From Roseivirga sp. UBA6061 (GTDB taxonomy: Bacteria; Bacteroidota; Bacteroidia; Cytophagales; Cyclobacteriaceae), in contig DIYF01000169.1 of the NCBI GenBank assembly GCA_002427745.1, forward strand, positions 42,757-73,030: a stretch of 30,274 bases of DNA. Reading direction: 5' to 3'. This document shows positions 15,181-24,597 of the stretch, piece after piece. The position numbers were made by a program, and so were the translations under genes. Position 1 is the stretch's first letter, and each line of letters opens with the position of its first letter. Below the pieces are notes generated by a model that ran no database searches, had not been told where the DNA came from, and was given only the letters and a program-made list of their open reading frames with translations.

Positions 15181-17813
15181 CCATGCTCAGTAAAGAACAA
15201 GTCAGGCAAATTCACAATGCCGTCCGAAGGAATCAAATTCCCAGCTTTGGTTTGGAAAGTGAAGTAACCGATTTTATCGCCTGCGCTGTGGAGGAAAAAA
15301 TGGCCCGGGGCCAATCTTTCGATACTGCTTTACAGGAAGCGATCAGCGAGACCGGTGCTATCGATAAACTAAAGGCTTACCATAGCCCTTCCGGCATCAA
15401 TCAGATCAATGTTCCGGGAATGTTGAGGAATTACCTGGTGGTGGCGATGAGAAACCTCAGGAAGCATCGGTTTTACACAGCCATTAGCCTGACCGGACTG
15501 TCCTTTAGCATGGTAGCGCTTCTGATCATCGGTGCCTTTGTCAAATCAGAATACACCTACGATCGGGAATTCAGTGATCATGAACAGCTGTTTCGGGTCA
15601 ACTCCTTTAACAGAGAGAACCCTGCCCGGCATGATCATGAATCATCCCCCTTTTTAGCCGATGCTTTGCTGGATGAAGTCCCTCAGATTGAGCAGGTGAG
15701 CGGACTCAAACGTCTTTTTTCAGATGAGATAGTCAACTGGAATGGAAAGAAACTCACAGGTTTTAGTCTGGCGACTGTCAGAGAGTCGTTCCTCGATATG
15801 TTCGGTATCAGGCTTTTGAGCGGGTCGGCCGATGGCTTTGATGATGCGATAAATGAACTGCTTATTTCCGATGGGCTATCTGCAAGACTATTTGGTAAAG
15901 CCAGTCCTATCGGGGAAACGGTTGAGCTGATAGAAGGAGAAAATGTCTATCTGTTTAAAGTATCAGGTGTGTTTGAGGCTTTACCGGAAGGCACTCACCT
16001 GAGCAATGAGGATTTCCGGTTCGATATGCTCACCTCAGTGAAAACCCGCGATCGCTATGATGATACCAATGGCTGGCAATCGACCAAGGAAGCCACTTAT
16101 GTGAAGCTCTTGCCCGGGACTGATGTGGAGCCACTCGATGCCAGAATCAATGAGGTGTTAAGGGCAAGAGCAGGAGAAGACATTTGGTATCAGCATTATC
16201 TGCAGCCTGTCAACGATATTTACCTGAACCGGGCCGGCATTCCCATCGCCACGGAAGGCAACCTAACCAGACTCTATGTCTTTTCTCTGGTAGGCCTGTT
16301 GATTTTACTGATAGCCTGCATCAATTATATCAATCTGATGACTGCGCAGGCGAGTGTGAGACTTAAGGAGCTGGGGGTGCGCAAAGTGATCGGTGCCAGC
16401 CGGGCGCAGTTTGTCTTTCAGTTTTTGACGGAAACCTTGCTTCTGAGCTTTCTGGCTGCGGTTGTAGCACTTTCCTTTACTTATCTGCTCTTACCCCTTG
16501 TCAATGATTACGCTGGCCTGAACCTTGATTTCCTACTGAGGCAGGATTTGTTTCTGGTATTCTCATCTCTTTGTATCGTGTCACTGATGAGTATAGTGTG
16601 TGGTACTTATCCGGGAGTATATTTATCGCGGCTCAGTTCCAGTAATCTGCTTAGACAAAAGGTATCAGACCGCTCAAAAAAATGGTCTTTCAGAAAACCG
16701 CTGGTATCCCTGCAATATGCTATATCCATAGGTCTGGTTATGGCCACGCTGGTGATCCTCAGGCAAATCCGGTATATGAATGAAAAGGATCTGGGTTTTG
16801 ATAAGGAGGCAGTGGTTTACCTGGATATGGGGCTGGAGCCCGCCCTGAAGTATGGGCGAACACTTTTAGCAGAAACAGAAAGCAAGCCGGGGATCATAGC
16901 CGGTTCGCTCACCGGCAATACCCTGGGGGCAGACAGGATGTCTGGCAGCCGCATAGAGATGAGAAAAGGATTGCTGGAAGGAGATAATTACAGCCATGTA
17001 TTACCGGTAGGTCCTGGTTTCAGGGAGGTGATGAAACTGAAGATGAAAAATGGAGACTGGTTTACTGAAGTCACGCAAAGTGATAGTCTGGTCAGCTATA
17101 TAGTGAACGAAGCCTTTGTAAGAGAAAACGGCCTGGGCGATCCGATTGGCGAAAAGCTATGGAGAAACGGAAAAGAGGGAAGGGTGATTGGTATAGTGAA
17201 TGACTTCCATTTTAAGTCGATGCGACATGCGGTTGATCCACTGGTCTTGTATGTACCTCCTGCCACTAGCCTCGCTCACGAGACCCTGGCTTTGAGGCTG
17301 GTACCGGCAAACATCACCACAACCATAGACCAGCTTACTGAGGTTTGGGACAAAGTGATTCCCTACCAGCCTTTTGAAATACAGTTTCTGGATGATCAGA
17401 TCCGGCAGTTTTATGAGAAAGAGCGCTCCTTTGCTCAGGTGTTTTCGGCCTTTTCATTTTTGGCTATTACCATTTCATGTCTGGGACTGATTGGTCTGGT
17501 GTCTTTTACAACACGCCAGCGCTCCAAAGAAATAGGTGTGAGAAAGGTGCTGGGCGCCTCAATTAAATCCATCCTCACACTGATCAGTAAAGAGTTTGCC
17601 ATGTTTATTTTCTATGGTGCTGTCATTGCCTGGCCGGTGACACATTGGCTGGTGGGTAAATGGCTGCAGGATTTTGACAACAGGATCGAACTGAATGTAA
17701 CGCCATTTCTGATATCGCTATTGGTATCGATGGTACTCTCATGGATATCTGTGAGCTACATCTCTTTCAGAGCCGCCAAAGCCAATCCGGTAGACGCACT
17801 GAGATCAGAATAG
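15177..17813 (+). CDS. MacB/FtsX-type ABC permease with N-terminal prefix domain (second copy)
   Basis: This 878-residue protein is a paralogue of the preceding permease along its whole length. It has the same prefix (MLSKEQVRQIHNAVRRNQIP), the same permease signatures (LLIACINYINLMTAQASVRL, ELGVRKVIGASRAQFVFQFL, EIGVRKVLGASIKSILTLIS) and the same end RAAKANPVDALRSE. The start at 15177 overlaps the first permease stop; the ATG at 15183 aligns exactly with the first copy's MLTK start and may be the true one. Similar tandem copies suggest a heterodimeric transporter, each half giving one permease to a pair. A heptamer repeat array begins about 37 nt after the stop. Confidence 0.94.
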   Translation: MTMLSKEQVRQIHNAVRRNQIPSFGLESEVTDFIACAVEEKMARGQSFDTALQEAISETGAIDKLKAYHSPSGINQINVPGMLRNYLVVAMRNLRKHRFYTAISLTGLSFSMVALLIIGAFVKSEYTYDREFSDHEQLFRVNSFNRENPARHDHESSPFLADALLDEVPQIEQVSGLKRLFSDEIVNWNGKKLTGFSLATVRESFLDMFGIRLLSGSADGFDDAINELLISDGLSARLFGKASPIGETVELIEGENVYLFKVSGVFEALPEGTHLSNEDFRFDMLTSVKTRDRYDDTNGWQSTKEATYVKLLPGTDVEPLDARINEVLRARAGEDIWYQHYLQPVNDIYLNRAGIPIATEGNLTRLYVFSLVGLLILLIACINYINLMTAQASVRLKELGVRKVIGASRAQFVFQFLTETLLLSFLAAVVALSFTYLLLPLVNDYAGLNLDFLLRQDLFLVFSSLCIVSLMSIVCGTYPGVYLSRLSSSNLLRQKVSDRSKKWSFRKPLVSLQYAISIGLVMATLVILRQIRYMNEKDLGFDKEAVVYLDMGLEPALKYGRTLLAETESKPGIIAGSLTGNTLGADRMSGSRIEMRKGLLEGDNYSHVLPVGPGFREVMKLKMKNGDWFTEVTQSDSLVSYIVNEAFVRENGLGDPIGEKLWRNGKEGRVIGIVNDFHFKSMRHAVDPLVLYVPPATSLAHETLALRLVPANITTTIDQLTEVWDKVIPYQPFEIQFLDDQIRQFYEKERSFAQVFSAFSFLAITISCLGLIGLVSFTTRQRSKEIGVRKVLGASIKSILTLISKEFAMFIFYGAVIAWPVTHWLVGKWLQDFDNRIELNVTPFLISLLVSMVLSWISVSYISFRAAKANPVDALRSE

Positions 17814-17850
17814 CAAGGGCTCGGTATTCCCGAAACCAAACAGACCAATA

Positions 17851-17976
17851 AGCCATCGGCTGTTGACCATGGACTATCGACCATCGACTATGGACTGTTG
17901 GCCATCGACTGTGGACTATCGACCATAGACCATAGACCATCGACTCTTGACTGCGGACCATCCACCATCAACTATC
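17851..17976. repeat. Heptamer tandem repeat array, unit GACYATN
   Basis: Eighteen consecutive 7-bp units, most of them GACCATN or GACTATN, occupy 126 bp with no break in phase. The array fills the gap between two convergent genes and runs over the stop codon of the DUF3052 gene (17972-17974). It has the same period as the array near 12 kb but a different unit sequence. Confidence 0.88.
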
Positions 17977-18379
17977 TGTCCTTTATTCGATACATAAACT
18001 TAAGCCCTGACCAGACCTCGTCTACGGCACAAACTTTTACATCGACAAGACCGGCTTCCAGGCCTGTGCTTCTCACAATACCATCACTCATATCAGTAGG
18101 CACTTTCGATGCTTTTTTAGGCCATGAAATCCAGAGCATCCCTGTTTTTTTCAGGCTGGCTTTTAACGAAGCGATCGCACGTTTCATTTCATCGGCCGAT
18201 TTGGTGAAAAAGTGAATAAAGTCAATCTCTTCCTCTCCGGCCTCATCCACACCTTCCACATTGTCCGGAAGAGGCCCCAGGTCTTCCCAGTAGCTGTCAG
18301 GGGCATTAAAAACCTGAATGCGGAAATTTTCTTTGATACCCAGTTTTTTCAGTAGAGGGTTAGGAGAGTAGCCTGCCAT
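17972..18379 (-). CDS. DUF3052 family protein
   Basis: The 135-residue cytoplasmic protein begins MAGYSPNPLLKKLGIKE and contains FRIQVFNAPDSYW, IDFIHFFTKSADEMKRAI, GMLWISWPKKASKVPTDM and LVDVKVCAVDEVWSGLKFMYR. This is the standard order of conserved blocks in DUF3052. The family has no settled function. It is divergent from guaA across 195 bp, and its stop codon lies inside a heptamer repeat array, so the last codons of the gene were probably shaped by the repeat. Confidence 0.88.
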   Translation of the reverse strand: MAGYSPNPLLKKLGIKENFRIQVFNAPDSYWEDLGPLPDNVEGVDEAGEEEIDFIHFFTKSADEMKRAIASLKASLKKTGMLWISWPKKASKVPTDMSDGIVRSTGLEAGLVDVKVCAVDEVWSGLKFMYRIKDR

Positions 18380-18563
18380 AGTAATTCGAACCTTAAAAAA
18401 TGAATAACTAAACTATGTATTCGGAAGAAGCCTGACAAAGGTTCTGTACAGAAATATCCTGTCCGTTGAATGTCAAATCGAGCTCTGAAAGCAGATAGGC
18501 AGGGTTGGTCTCAATGCTGCCAGAATTACCTTACAAATATTAGTGAATAGTCAACACGATAAT

Positions 18564-18571
18564 TATTTTTG
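18564..18571 (+). promoter_or_regulatory. Probable -7 box of guaA, abutting the start codon
   Basis: TATTTTTG is an exact TAnnTTTG match ending 3 nt before the ATG at 18575. If used, transcription would begin on or within a few bases of the start codon, giving a leaderless message. No good TTG is seen at -33. A competing weaker promoter is TTG 18505-18507 with TACCTTAC 18527-18534 (19-bp gap), which would give a leader of about 35 nt. Confidence 0.45.
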
Positions 18572-18574
18572 CGC

Positions 18575-20104
18575 ATGCAAGAGCAGATTCTCATTCTTGA
18601 CTTCGGTTCACAATATACGCAGCTAATTGCACGCAGAGTTAGAGAGCTCGATGTGTACTGCGAAATCCACCCGTTTAATCACATTCCTGAAATCACGGAT
18701 AATATCAAAGGTATCATCCTGTCAGGCAGTCCCTGCTCGGTAAGAGAGGACGATGCCCCTGACCTGGACCTGGACCAGTTCCGTGGAAAAATACCCGTTT
18801 TAGGCGTTTGTTATGGAGCTCAGTTACTGGCCCAGAAGTATGGTGGTAATGTACTTCCGTCAGAGATCAGAGAGTATGGTCGTGCACGCCTCAACAGGGT
18901 GGATTCTCATTTTGAACTGCTCAAAGAAATCAGCCTGGACTCTCAGGTATGGATGTCGCATGGAGATACCATCTCAGACCTTCCTGAAAACTTTGAGGTA
19001 ATCGCCAGCACCAGCAGTGTACGGGTGGCGGCCTTTAAAGTGAAAGAGGAGAATACATATGGTATTCAGTTTCACCCGGAGGTAACCCACTCAGAAGAAG
19101 GCAAGAATCTGCTCAGAAACTTTGTGGTACATATCTGCGGATGCTCTCAGGACTGGACCTCAGAGATTTTTGCGGAAGTAACCATTGCCGAGCTGAAAGA
19201 GCAGCTGGGCAATGACAAGGTGGTACTGGGGCTCTCAGGAGGAGTGGATTCTTCTGTAGCTGCGGTATTGATCAATAAAGCCATAGGTGAAAACCTCCAT
19301 TGTATTTTTGTAGATAACGGACTGCTCAGAAAGAACGAATTTGAGCAGGTGCTGGAGTCTTACAAGGGCATGGGGCTGAATGTAAAAGGAGTTAACGCCA
19401 AAGATCAGTTCTATAAAGCGCTGGAAGGTATCACAGACCCTGAGGGCAAGAGAAAAGCCATCGGACGTGTGTTTATCGAAGTGTTTGATCAGGAGGCGAA
19501 GAAGATCCGGAATGTGAAGTGGCTGGGACAGGGTACCATTTACCCGGATATCATCGAATCTGTTTCGGTGAAAGGTCCGTCTGCTACAATAAAATCGCAT
19601 CACAACGTTGGAGGATTGCCGGAGAAGATGAATCTCAAGGTAGTAGAGCCGCTGAAAACACTCTTTAAGGATGGAGTGAGAAATGTAGGCAGGAGCCTCG
19701 AGATCGATCCGAAGATTCTGGGACGCCACCCCTTTCCGGGACCTGGCCTGGGTATCAGAATCCTGGGGGACATCACTGCCGAAAAGGTGGCTATCCTTCA
19801 GGAGGTGGATCACATTTTTATCAACGGGCTCAAAGAAAAGGGCCTTTACGATGATGTCTGGCAGGCAGGAGCCATGCTGTTACCGGTGCAGTCGGTAGGG
19901 GTAATGGGTGACGAGCGTACTTACGAGCGTGTAGTAGCCCTCAGAGCAGTAGCCAGTGTAGATGGTATGACGGCTGACTGGTGTCACTTGCCTTATGATT
20001 TTCTGCAGGACGTATCGAACGAAATTATTAACCGTGTAAAAGGGGTTAACCGGGTGGTGTATGATATCAGCTCTAAGCCTCCGGCAACCATAGAGTGGGA
20101 ATAA
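18575..20104 (+). CDS. guaA: GMP synthase, glutamine-hydrolysing (GuaA)
   Basis: GuaA aminates XMP to GMP using ATP and glutamine-derived ammonia. From ATG 18575 it has 509 residues; an in-frame TTG at 18569 is less likely because the family starts at [14 protein letters not shown]. The class I glutamine amidotransferase domain (about 1-190) has the full triad: Cys79 in [12 protein letters not shown], then His167 and Glu169 in [12 protein letters not shown]. The ATP-pyrophosphatase domain carries the P-loop [13 protein letters not shown] (about 220-232). The C-terminal dimerisation domain ends [11 protein letters not shown]. The next gene starts 1 nt after its stop. Confidence 0.98.
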   Translation: MQEQILILDFGSQYTQLIARRVRELDVYCEIHPFNHIPEITDNIKGIILSGSPCSVREDDAPDLDLDQFRGKIPVLGVCYGAQLLAQKYGGNVLPSEIREYGRARLNRVDSHFELLKEISLDSQVWMSHGDTISDLPENFEVIASTSSVRVAAFKVKEENTYGIQFHPEVTHSEEGKNLLRNFVVHICGCSQDWTSEIFAEVTIAELKEQLGNDKVVLGLSGGVDSSVAAVLINKAIGENLHCIFVDNGLLRKNEFEQVLESYKGMGLNVKGVNAKDQFYKALEGITDPEGKRKAIGRVFIEVFDQEAKKIRNVKWLGQGTIYPDIIESVSVKGPSATIKSHHNVGGLPEKMNLKVVEPLKTLFKDGVRNVGRSLEIDPKILGRHPFPGPGLGIRILGDITAEKVAILQEVDHIFINGLKEKGLYDDVWQAGAMLLPVQSVGVMGDERTYERVVALRAVASVDGMTADWCHLPYDFLQDVSNEIINRVKGVNRVVYDISSKPPATIEWE

Positions 20105-20105
20105 T

Positions 20106-21956
20106 ATGCGTTTGATTCTGAAGACTTTATTACTAATACTTTTTTTAGCCGCACCGCTAAGCCAGGCCTTGTCGCAGCAAGACCCGCAATCTGTTTTTGA
20201 AGAAGGGAAAGCCCTCTTCAACGGAGAACAGTACGCGCTGGCTTTGGTGAAACTGGCACCACTTACCTCTCTTCAGGAAGATAACGATCTGGTGCGCTAT
20301 GCATCTTACTATTATGCTGTATCCGCCTACAATTCCGGTGATGCTTCCACAGCCAGAAGCATGTTCCTGCAAATTGCACAGAAGCATTCATCCTGGTCTC
20401 AGTTAGATGAAGTGAACTACTGGCTGGCGACTCTGGCTTTCGAAGAAGAGGACCCACGTCTGGGAATAGAGTATTTAGATAAAATTCAGAGTGCTGCCTT
20501 TGACGAACAGGCCCAGGGGCTTCGCAACTATTACTTTGCCCGGATTACCGACATGGAGCTGCTGAAATCTCTGTTGGATGAGAATCCGAAAGAGGCAGTG
20601 CTGGCCTCGCAGCTGGCTGATCAGATTCTGAAACTTGACGTAGCCGAGCAGGATATTGATCTGTTGGAAAGCTTGTCTCAGAAGTATGATCTTACGCTTG
20701 ATCTGGGTATAGAGGGTATTGCCAGTTCTCCCAAAAAGGACATTTACAACGTAGGACTCTTTCTCCCATTCAGCTATCTGGAAGACTCTGCCCGACTGGA
20801 GCGCGTTCAGAAAGACTGGACCATGCGCTTTTATGAAGGGGCACAACTGGCCCTGGAGAAACTGAAAGAAGAAGGTGTCAAAGTGAATCTAATCACCTTT
20901 GATACAAGAGACCGCCAGGTGCCCCTGCGCACCATGCTTACCACAGATGAGGCAAAATCGCTGGATTTTATCATTGGCCCGGTATTCCAGAGCTCGGTAA
21001 TCCAGGTATCCCGTTTTGCCAGGGAGCAGCAGATCAATATGCTCAACCCGCTGTCCTCTAATGATGATATCATCAGAAACAATCCCTTTGCTTTTCTCTA
21101 CTACCCCAGCAATCAGTCGCTGGCGATTGCCGCGGCAGAGTACGCAAAGGCCAACTTTACGGAAAACCGGAATGTGGCGGTTTTCTACAGTGGACCAAAC
21201 GACAGGCCCAGAGCTTCACTCTATAAAGAAATTCTGGAAAAGGACTCTTTCAATGTGCCTATCTTTGAGATGGTAAGACCTCAGGAGTCTTCCAAAATCC
21301 AGATGATGCTGGTAGAAGAGGAAGAGGTAGACAAAGACTCATTGGTAGTGGAAGCCATGATGGCCGAGATGGACTCTTTAAGAGAGGCAGGAGAAGAAGA
21401 CTGGGAAATATATGATGAGCGCGATTTCCTTAAAAAAGAGCTAAGAATTTTATCTGATAGCATCGGTCACATTTTTGTGGCTTCTGATGTGGCTTCTTTG
21501 TCAGCCAGTACTATCAGTGCTATTGATGCCCGGGAAGATACAATTCTGTATATCGGTAGTTCGCGCTTCCTCACCTCTGAGCAGGGGCTCTCTTTTGAGC
21601 AACTGGAGCGGGTGAACGCCATTTTTACGGGGTCAAACTGGATACACTACGATAAAGAAGAGGTAAGCGATTTCAGAGAGCGGTATGAGTTTGCTTTCAA
21701 TGCCTACCCCAGAAAAGATGAGAGGCTGGGCGATGCCTACCTCGGTTATGATATTATGCTCACATATGGACGTTTGCTGCATCAATACGGCAAATATTTC
21801 CAGGTGGGCCTTAAACGAAAGGGGATAAGCGGATCCCTGACAGATCAGTTTGATTATCGTTTCTCCAATGATAATCGCTTTATCCCTATTCTCAGAGTTA
21901 CCGACTCTCAGGTAGTACCTATTCAAGAAACACCAGATGCTCAAAACCGACCGTAG
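20106..21956 (+). CDS. Periplasmic TPR plus type I binding-fold protein (LpoA-like layout)
   Basis: The 616-residue product begins with a signal peptide ([17 protein letters not shown]). About 28-200 are TPR-like helices ([41 protein letters not shown]). About 215-600 are a type I periplasmic-binding fold: [77 protein letters not shown], and the closing [19 protein letters not shown]. The closest known layout is LpoA, the lipoprotein activator of PBP1A in gammaproteobacteria. Automated annotation would probably call it an ABC transporter substrate-binding protein. No lipobox Cys follows the signal. An unusual acidic insert lies in the middle (about 400-450). It sits tightly between guaA (1-nt gap) and hemL (20-nt overlap). 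Confidence 0.85.
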   Translation: MRLILKTLLLILFLAAPLSQALSQQDPQSVFEEGKALFNGEQYALALVKLAPLTSLQEDNDLVRYASYYYAVSAYNSGDASTARSMFLQIAQKHSSWSQLDEVNYWLATLAFEEEDPRLGIEYLDKIQSAAFDEQAQGLRNYYFARITDMELLKSLLDENPKEAVLASQLADQILKLDVAEQDIDLLESLSQKYDLTLDLGIEGIASSPKKDIYNVGLFLPFSYLEDSARLERVQKDWTMRFYEGAQLALEKLKEEGVKVNLITFDTRDRQVPLRTMLTTDEAKSLDFIIGPVFQSSVIQVSRFAREQQINMLNPLSSNDDIIRNNPFAFLYYPSNQSLAIAAAEYAKANFTENRNVAVFYSGPNDRPRASLYKEILEKDSFNVPIFEMVRPQESSKIQMMLVEEEEVDKDSLVVEAMMAEMDSLREAGEEDWEIYDERDFLKKELRILSDSIGHIFVASDVASLSASTISAIDAREDTILYIGSSRFLTSEQGLSFEQLERVNAIFTGSNWIHYDKEEVSDFRERYEFAFNAYPRKDERLGDAYLGYDIMLTYGRLLHQYGKYFQVGLKRKGISGSLTDQFDYRFSNDNRFIPILRVTDSQVVPIQETPDAQNRP

Positions 21957-23229
21957 CCAGCACCTGTTTGCACAGGCGCAACATTCGATTCCCGGAGGTG
22001 TCAACTCTCCTGTTCGTGCTTTCAAAGCTGTAGGAGGAGACCCTATTTTCATCAAGTCTGCCAAGGGAGCCTACCTTCATGACGAAGATGGCAACCAGTA
22101 TATCGAAATGATTAATTCCTGGGGGCCGATGATTCTGGGGCATGCCAATGAAAAGATTCAGGAGGCAGTAGCAGGCGCTATTGACAGTTCTTTGTCTTTC
22201 GGTGCGCCAACCGCAGTGGAGGTAGAGATGGCTGAGCTGATTTGCAGCATGGTGCCCTCTATAGAGAAGGTGCGCATGGTGAACTCCGGAACGGAAGCCA
22301 CCATGTCTGCCATTCGTCTGGCCAGAGGTTATACCAATCGTGACAAGATCATTAAGTTCGAGGGCTGCTACCATGGTCATGGAGATTCTTTCCTGATCGC
22401 TGCCGGAAGCGGGGCGATTACCCTGGGCAGGCCCGATAGTCCCGGAGTTACCGAGGGGGTGGCAAAAGACACCATCACCTTGCCTTTTAACAGTCTGGAA
22501 GCCGTCCGCGAAGGTATTGCTGCCAATAAGGATCAGATAGCGGCATTGATCATCGAACCGGTAGCAGGTAATATGGGCTGTGTATTGCCCGATGTAGGTT
22601 ACCTGGAAGGTTTGAGAGAACTGTGTACCGAAAACGGCATTGTGCTCATCTTTGATGAGGTAATGACCGGTTTCCGCCTGTCGAAGTCAGGAGCTCAGGG
22701 AGTGTTTGGTGTTGAGCCGGATCTCACTACACTGGGTAAGATCATTGGTGGAGGTATGCCGGTAGGGGCCTATGGTGGTAAAAAAGAGATAATGGATTAT
22801 GTATCTCCCCAGGGGCCTGTTTACCAGGCAGGTACACTCTCGGGTAACCCCATCGCCATGGCGGCAGGACTGGCCATGCTGACTCAGATCAATGAAGGCA
22901 CCGGAATTTACACACAGCTGGATGAAACCACCCGCTATCTAGAGGAAGGGTTCCAAAAGAACCTGGACGCGCTGGGGCTGCCTTATACCATGAACCGACT
23001 GGGCTCCATGCTGACGCTTTTCTTTACCGACCAAAAGGTGACGGACTTTGACACCGCCAAGTCAACGGATACTGAGTTGTTCGGGAAATACTTCAGGGAA
23101 ATGCTCAACAGGGGAGTGTATCTGGCGCCATCTCAGTACGAGACCCTCTTTATCTCAACAGCCATCACAAAGGAGCTGGCTGATCAGATTATTGAAGCCA
23201 ACCTTCAATCTTTGAAAGCTATCCACTAA
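21937..23229 (+). CDS. hemL: Glutamate-1-semialdehyde 2,1-aminomutase (HemL)
   Basis: HemL converts glutamate-1-semialdehyde to 5-aminolevulinate, an early step of haem synthesis by the C5 route. It is a PLP enzyme of 430 residues, the usual length. Motifs: [13 protein letters not shown] (about 17-29), [15 protein letters not shown] (116-130), [10 protein letters not shown] (143-152), [10 protein letters not shown] (238-247), and [18 protein letters not shown] with the PLP-binding Lys at 268, then [14 protein letters not shown]. It begins inside the last 20 nt of the preceding gene in another frame, so it is probably translationally coupled. A hairpin follows at 23237-23256. Confidence 0.97.
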   Translation: MLKTDRSQHLFAQAQHSIPGGVNSPVRAFKAVGGDPIFIKSAKGAYLHDEDGNQYIEMINSWGPMILGHANEKIQEAVAGAIDSSLSFGAPTAVEVEMAELICSMVPSIEKVRMVNSGTEATMSAIRLARGYTNRDKIIKFEGCYHGHGDSFLIAAGSGAITLGRPDSPGVTEGVAKDTITLPFNSLEAVREGIAANKDQIAALIIEPVAGNMGCVLPDVGYLEGLRELCTENGIVLIFDEVMTGFRLSKSGAQGVFGVEPDLTTLGKIIGGGMPVGAYGGKKEIMDYVSPQGPVYQAGTLSGNPIAMAAGLAMLTQINEGTGIYTQLDETTRYLEEGFQKNLDALGLPYTMNRLGSMLTLFFTDQKVTDFDTAKSTDTELFGKYFREMLNRGVYLAPSQYETLFISTAITKELADQIIEANLQSLKAIH

Positions 23230-23233
23230 TAAC

Positions 23234-23256
23234 AAGGAGGGCTCTTACCCTCTTTT
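23234..23256 (+). terminator. Probable terminator of the guaA-hemL operon
   Basis: GAGGG (23237-23241) pairs with CCCTC (23248-23252) around a 6-nt loop. The stem can extend outward through a G-T pair and two A-T pairs, and a short T4 run follows. It lies 8 nt past the hemL stop and before a convergent gene. The stem is short, so the call is moderate. Confidence 0.5.
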
Positions 23257-23285
23257 CACTACCGGTGGCTTCGTTGGTTGATCTG

Positions 23286-24455
23286 TTAACCGTTGTAGTA
23301 CCAGAAGCTGATAAAGACCTCTATAAAGAAGAAGGTGTAAAGGAAGATGCTGTAGACCCAGCCTACGATATTGAATTTTATCAGTGTTTTAAACCAGCCC
23401 TGGTTGTACACTTTCAGAAATGAGGCATAGACGTAAGTGCTCACACCAATAAAAAACACACCGGCAAGAATTCCTCTGACAGCCTCGATATTCCAGCCGG
23501 GGAAATTAGACTCCGTGATCACTTTGAAGATAATCAACAGGCAAATCGCGTACATCAGATAGGCAAAGGAATGTACATGGAGTGCATGGACTACATGCTT
23601 GATATACAGGTGATTCCTTCTGACGTAAATTAGCTTGAGGACTCCGGCAAAGAGCGGAATTAATATGAACATCATGAGAGGCAGATTGCCCAGCATAAAG
23701 CCCTTAAAGCCTTCGTCATTTTTAAACACCTTCCTGATCTGGCTCTTCAGATGAGCAGTTTGGGTTTCGTTGAAAAAGTTAATGTTGCCCTGGCCACCAT
23801 TATTCAGGGAATCGATAAAGGCATTGTCAGAGATACGCGTATCCCGTGCCAGCCGGTGCATTCTTTCAAAGTAAGGTTCCTTTTTCTCATCGGGCAGTTT
23901 AACCCCCGTCAGGTCAATGTCCAGGTCGTCAAAATTGGTCCCGTACTTCGTGGAAATCGAATCAAACAGCGCATTGAAGGTCTGTGCGTCTGAAAACTCA
24001 CTTCTCAGAGAGTCTGGCACAAAATTCACTTTCACGGAGTCTGCGAGCTGGCTCAACCGATCGTTTTTTACCAGGTCATCCAGCTCAGCTGTGATGTTGG
24101 TCTTTGCATTTTGCTCTATCGATGTGAAGTTGACCCCGCTAAGCAGAAAGCTGATGGTAAAGAAGTAGAAGATACTCATCACCAGGTAAAGCCTGATGGG
24201 ATGAATAAAATGCTTGATCTTTCCTTCCTGAAAACGATTGGTCAGCGACCCGGGCCTTAATAGAAAAGGCAGAAAGCTGTGAGCCATTTTGGAGTCAATA
24301 CCCAGGTAGTTGTCAATGAACTCCTTGACCAATATCCAGAAAGTAATATTGTTGTCGGTGTTAGACTGACCGCAGACTGGGCAATAGTTATAAGACTCTT
24401 CAAGCGGACTATCACAGTTATGGCAAACTGTACTTCTCCGGTTCTTGGCTTTCAT
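23286..24455 (-). CDS. DUF3667 membrane protein with N-terminal zinc ribbon
   Basis: The 389-residue product starts with a zinc-ribbon pair of CxxC motifs (CHNCDSPLEESYNYCPVCGQ, residues about 11-30), followed by the DUF3667 segment FIDNYLGIDSKMAHSFLPFL and LRPGSLTNRFQEGKIKHFIHP. Four or five membrane helices follow: YLVMSIFYFFTISFLLSG near 90-107, LPLMMFILIPLFAGVLKLIY, SFAYLMYAICLLIIFKVI, GILAGVFFIGVSTYVYASF and a C-terminal VYSIFLYTFFFIEVFISFW. A soluble loop of about 150 residues separates the first helix from the rest. The family is common in Bacteroidota and has no known function. An imperfect promoter box (TAAATTTTG on the minus strand) lies at 24476-24484. Confidence 0.9.
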   Translation of the reverse strand: MKAKNRRSTVCHNCDSPLEESYNYCPVCGQSNTDNNITFWILVKEFIDNYLGIDSKMAHSFLPFLLRPGSLTNRFQEGKIKHFIHPIRLYLVMSIFYFFTISFLLSGVNFTSIEQNAKTNITAELDDLVKNDRLSQLADSVKVNFVPDSLRSEFSDAQTFNALFDSISTKYGTNFDDLDIDLTGVKLPDEKKEPYFERMHRLARDTRISDNAFIDSLNNGGQGNINFFNETQTAHLKSQIRKVFKNDEGFKGFMLGNLPLMMFILIPLFAGVLKLIYVRRNHLYIKHVVHALHVHSFAYLMYAICLLIIFKVITESNFPGWNIEAVRGILAGVFFIGVSTYVYASFLKVYNQGWFKTLIKFNIVGWVYSIFLYTFFFIEVFISFWYYNG

Positions 24456-24527
24456 TCACTGAAACGATTAGCTCGCAAAATTTAAAGATACTTTATAGTG
24501 GTATATCAGAAAAGGGGGCAGACAATA

Positions 24528-24557
24528 AAAAAGCCGGTTAAAAGAAACCGGCTTTTT
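24528..24557. terminator. Strong intrinsic terminator, symmetric
   Basis: A perfect 12-bp stem (AAAAAGCCGGTT at 24528-24539 with AACCGGCTTTTT at 24546-24557) encloses a 6-nt loop. Both outer arms are A/T runs, so it works on either strand. It lies 40 nt past the end of the leftward gene at 24598 and should end that transcript before the DUF3667 gene. Confidence 0.88.
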
Positions 24558-24597
24558 AACTCTACTGGAAAGAGTGTTTAGGTGAAAGGGAAATTCT

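Noticed and set aside
17767..17961. Leftward ORF of 64 codons starting MVRSQES
   Set aside because: Its sequence (SIVHSRW repeated) is simply the translation of the heptamer array, and it overlaps the end of the permease gene.
17851..17976. CRISPR array
   Set aside because: The units are 7 bp with no spacers, and no cas genes are present. The same applies to 11960-12040.
19235..19813. Leftward ORF of 192 codons inside guaA
   Set aside because: It is fully antisense to the conserved GMP synthase domain and has no recognisable features of its own.
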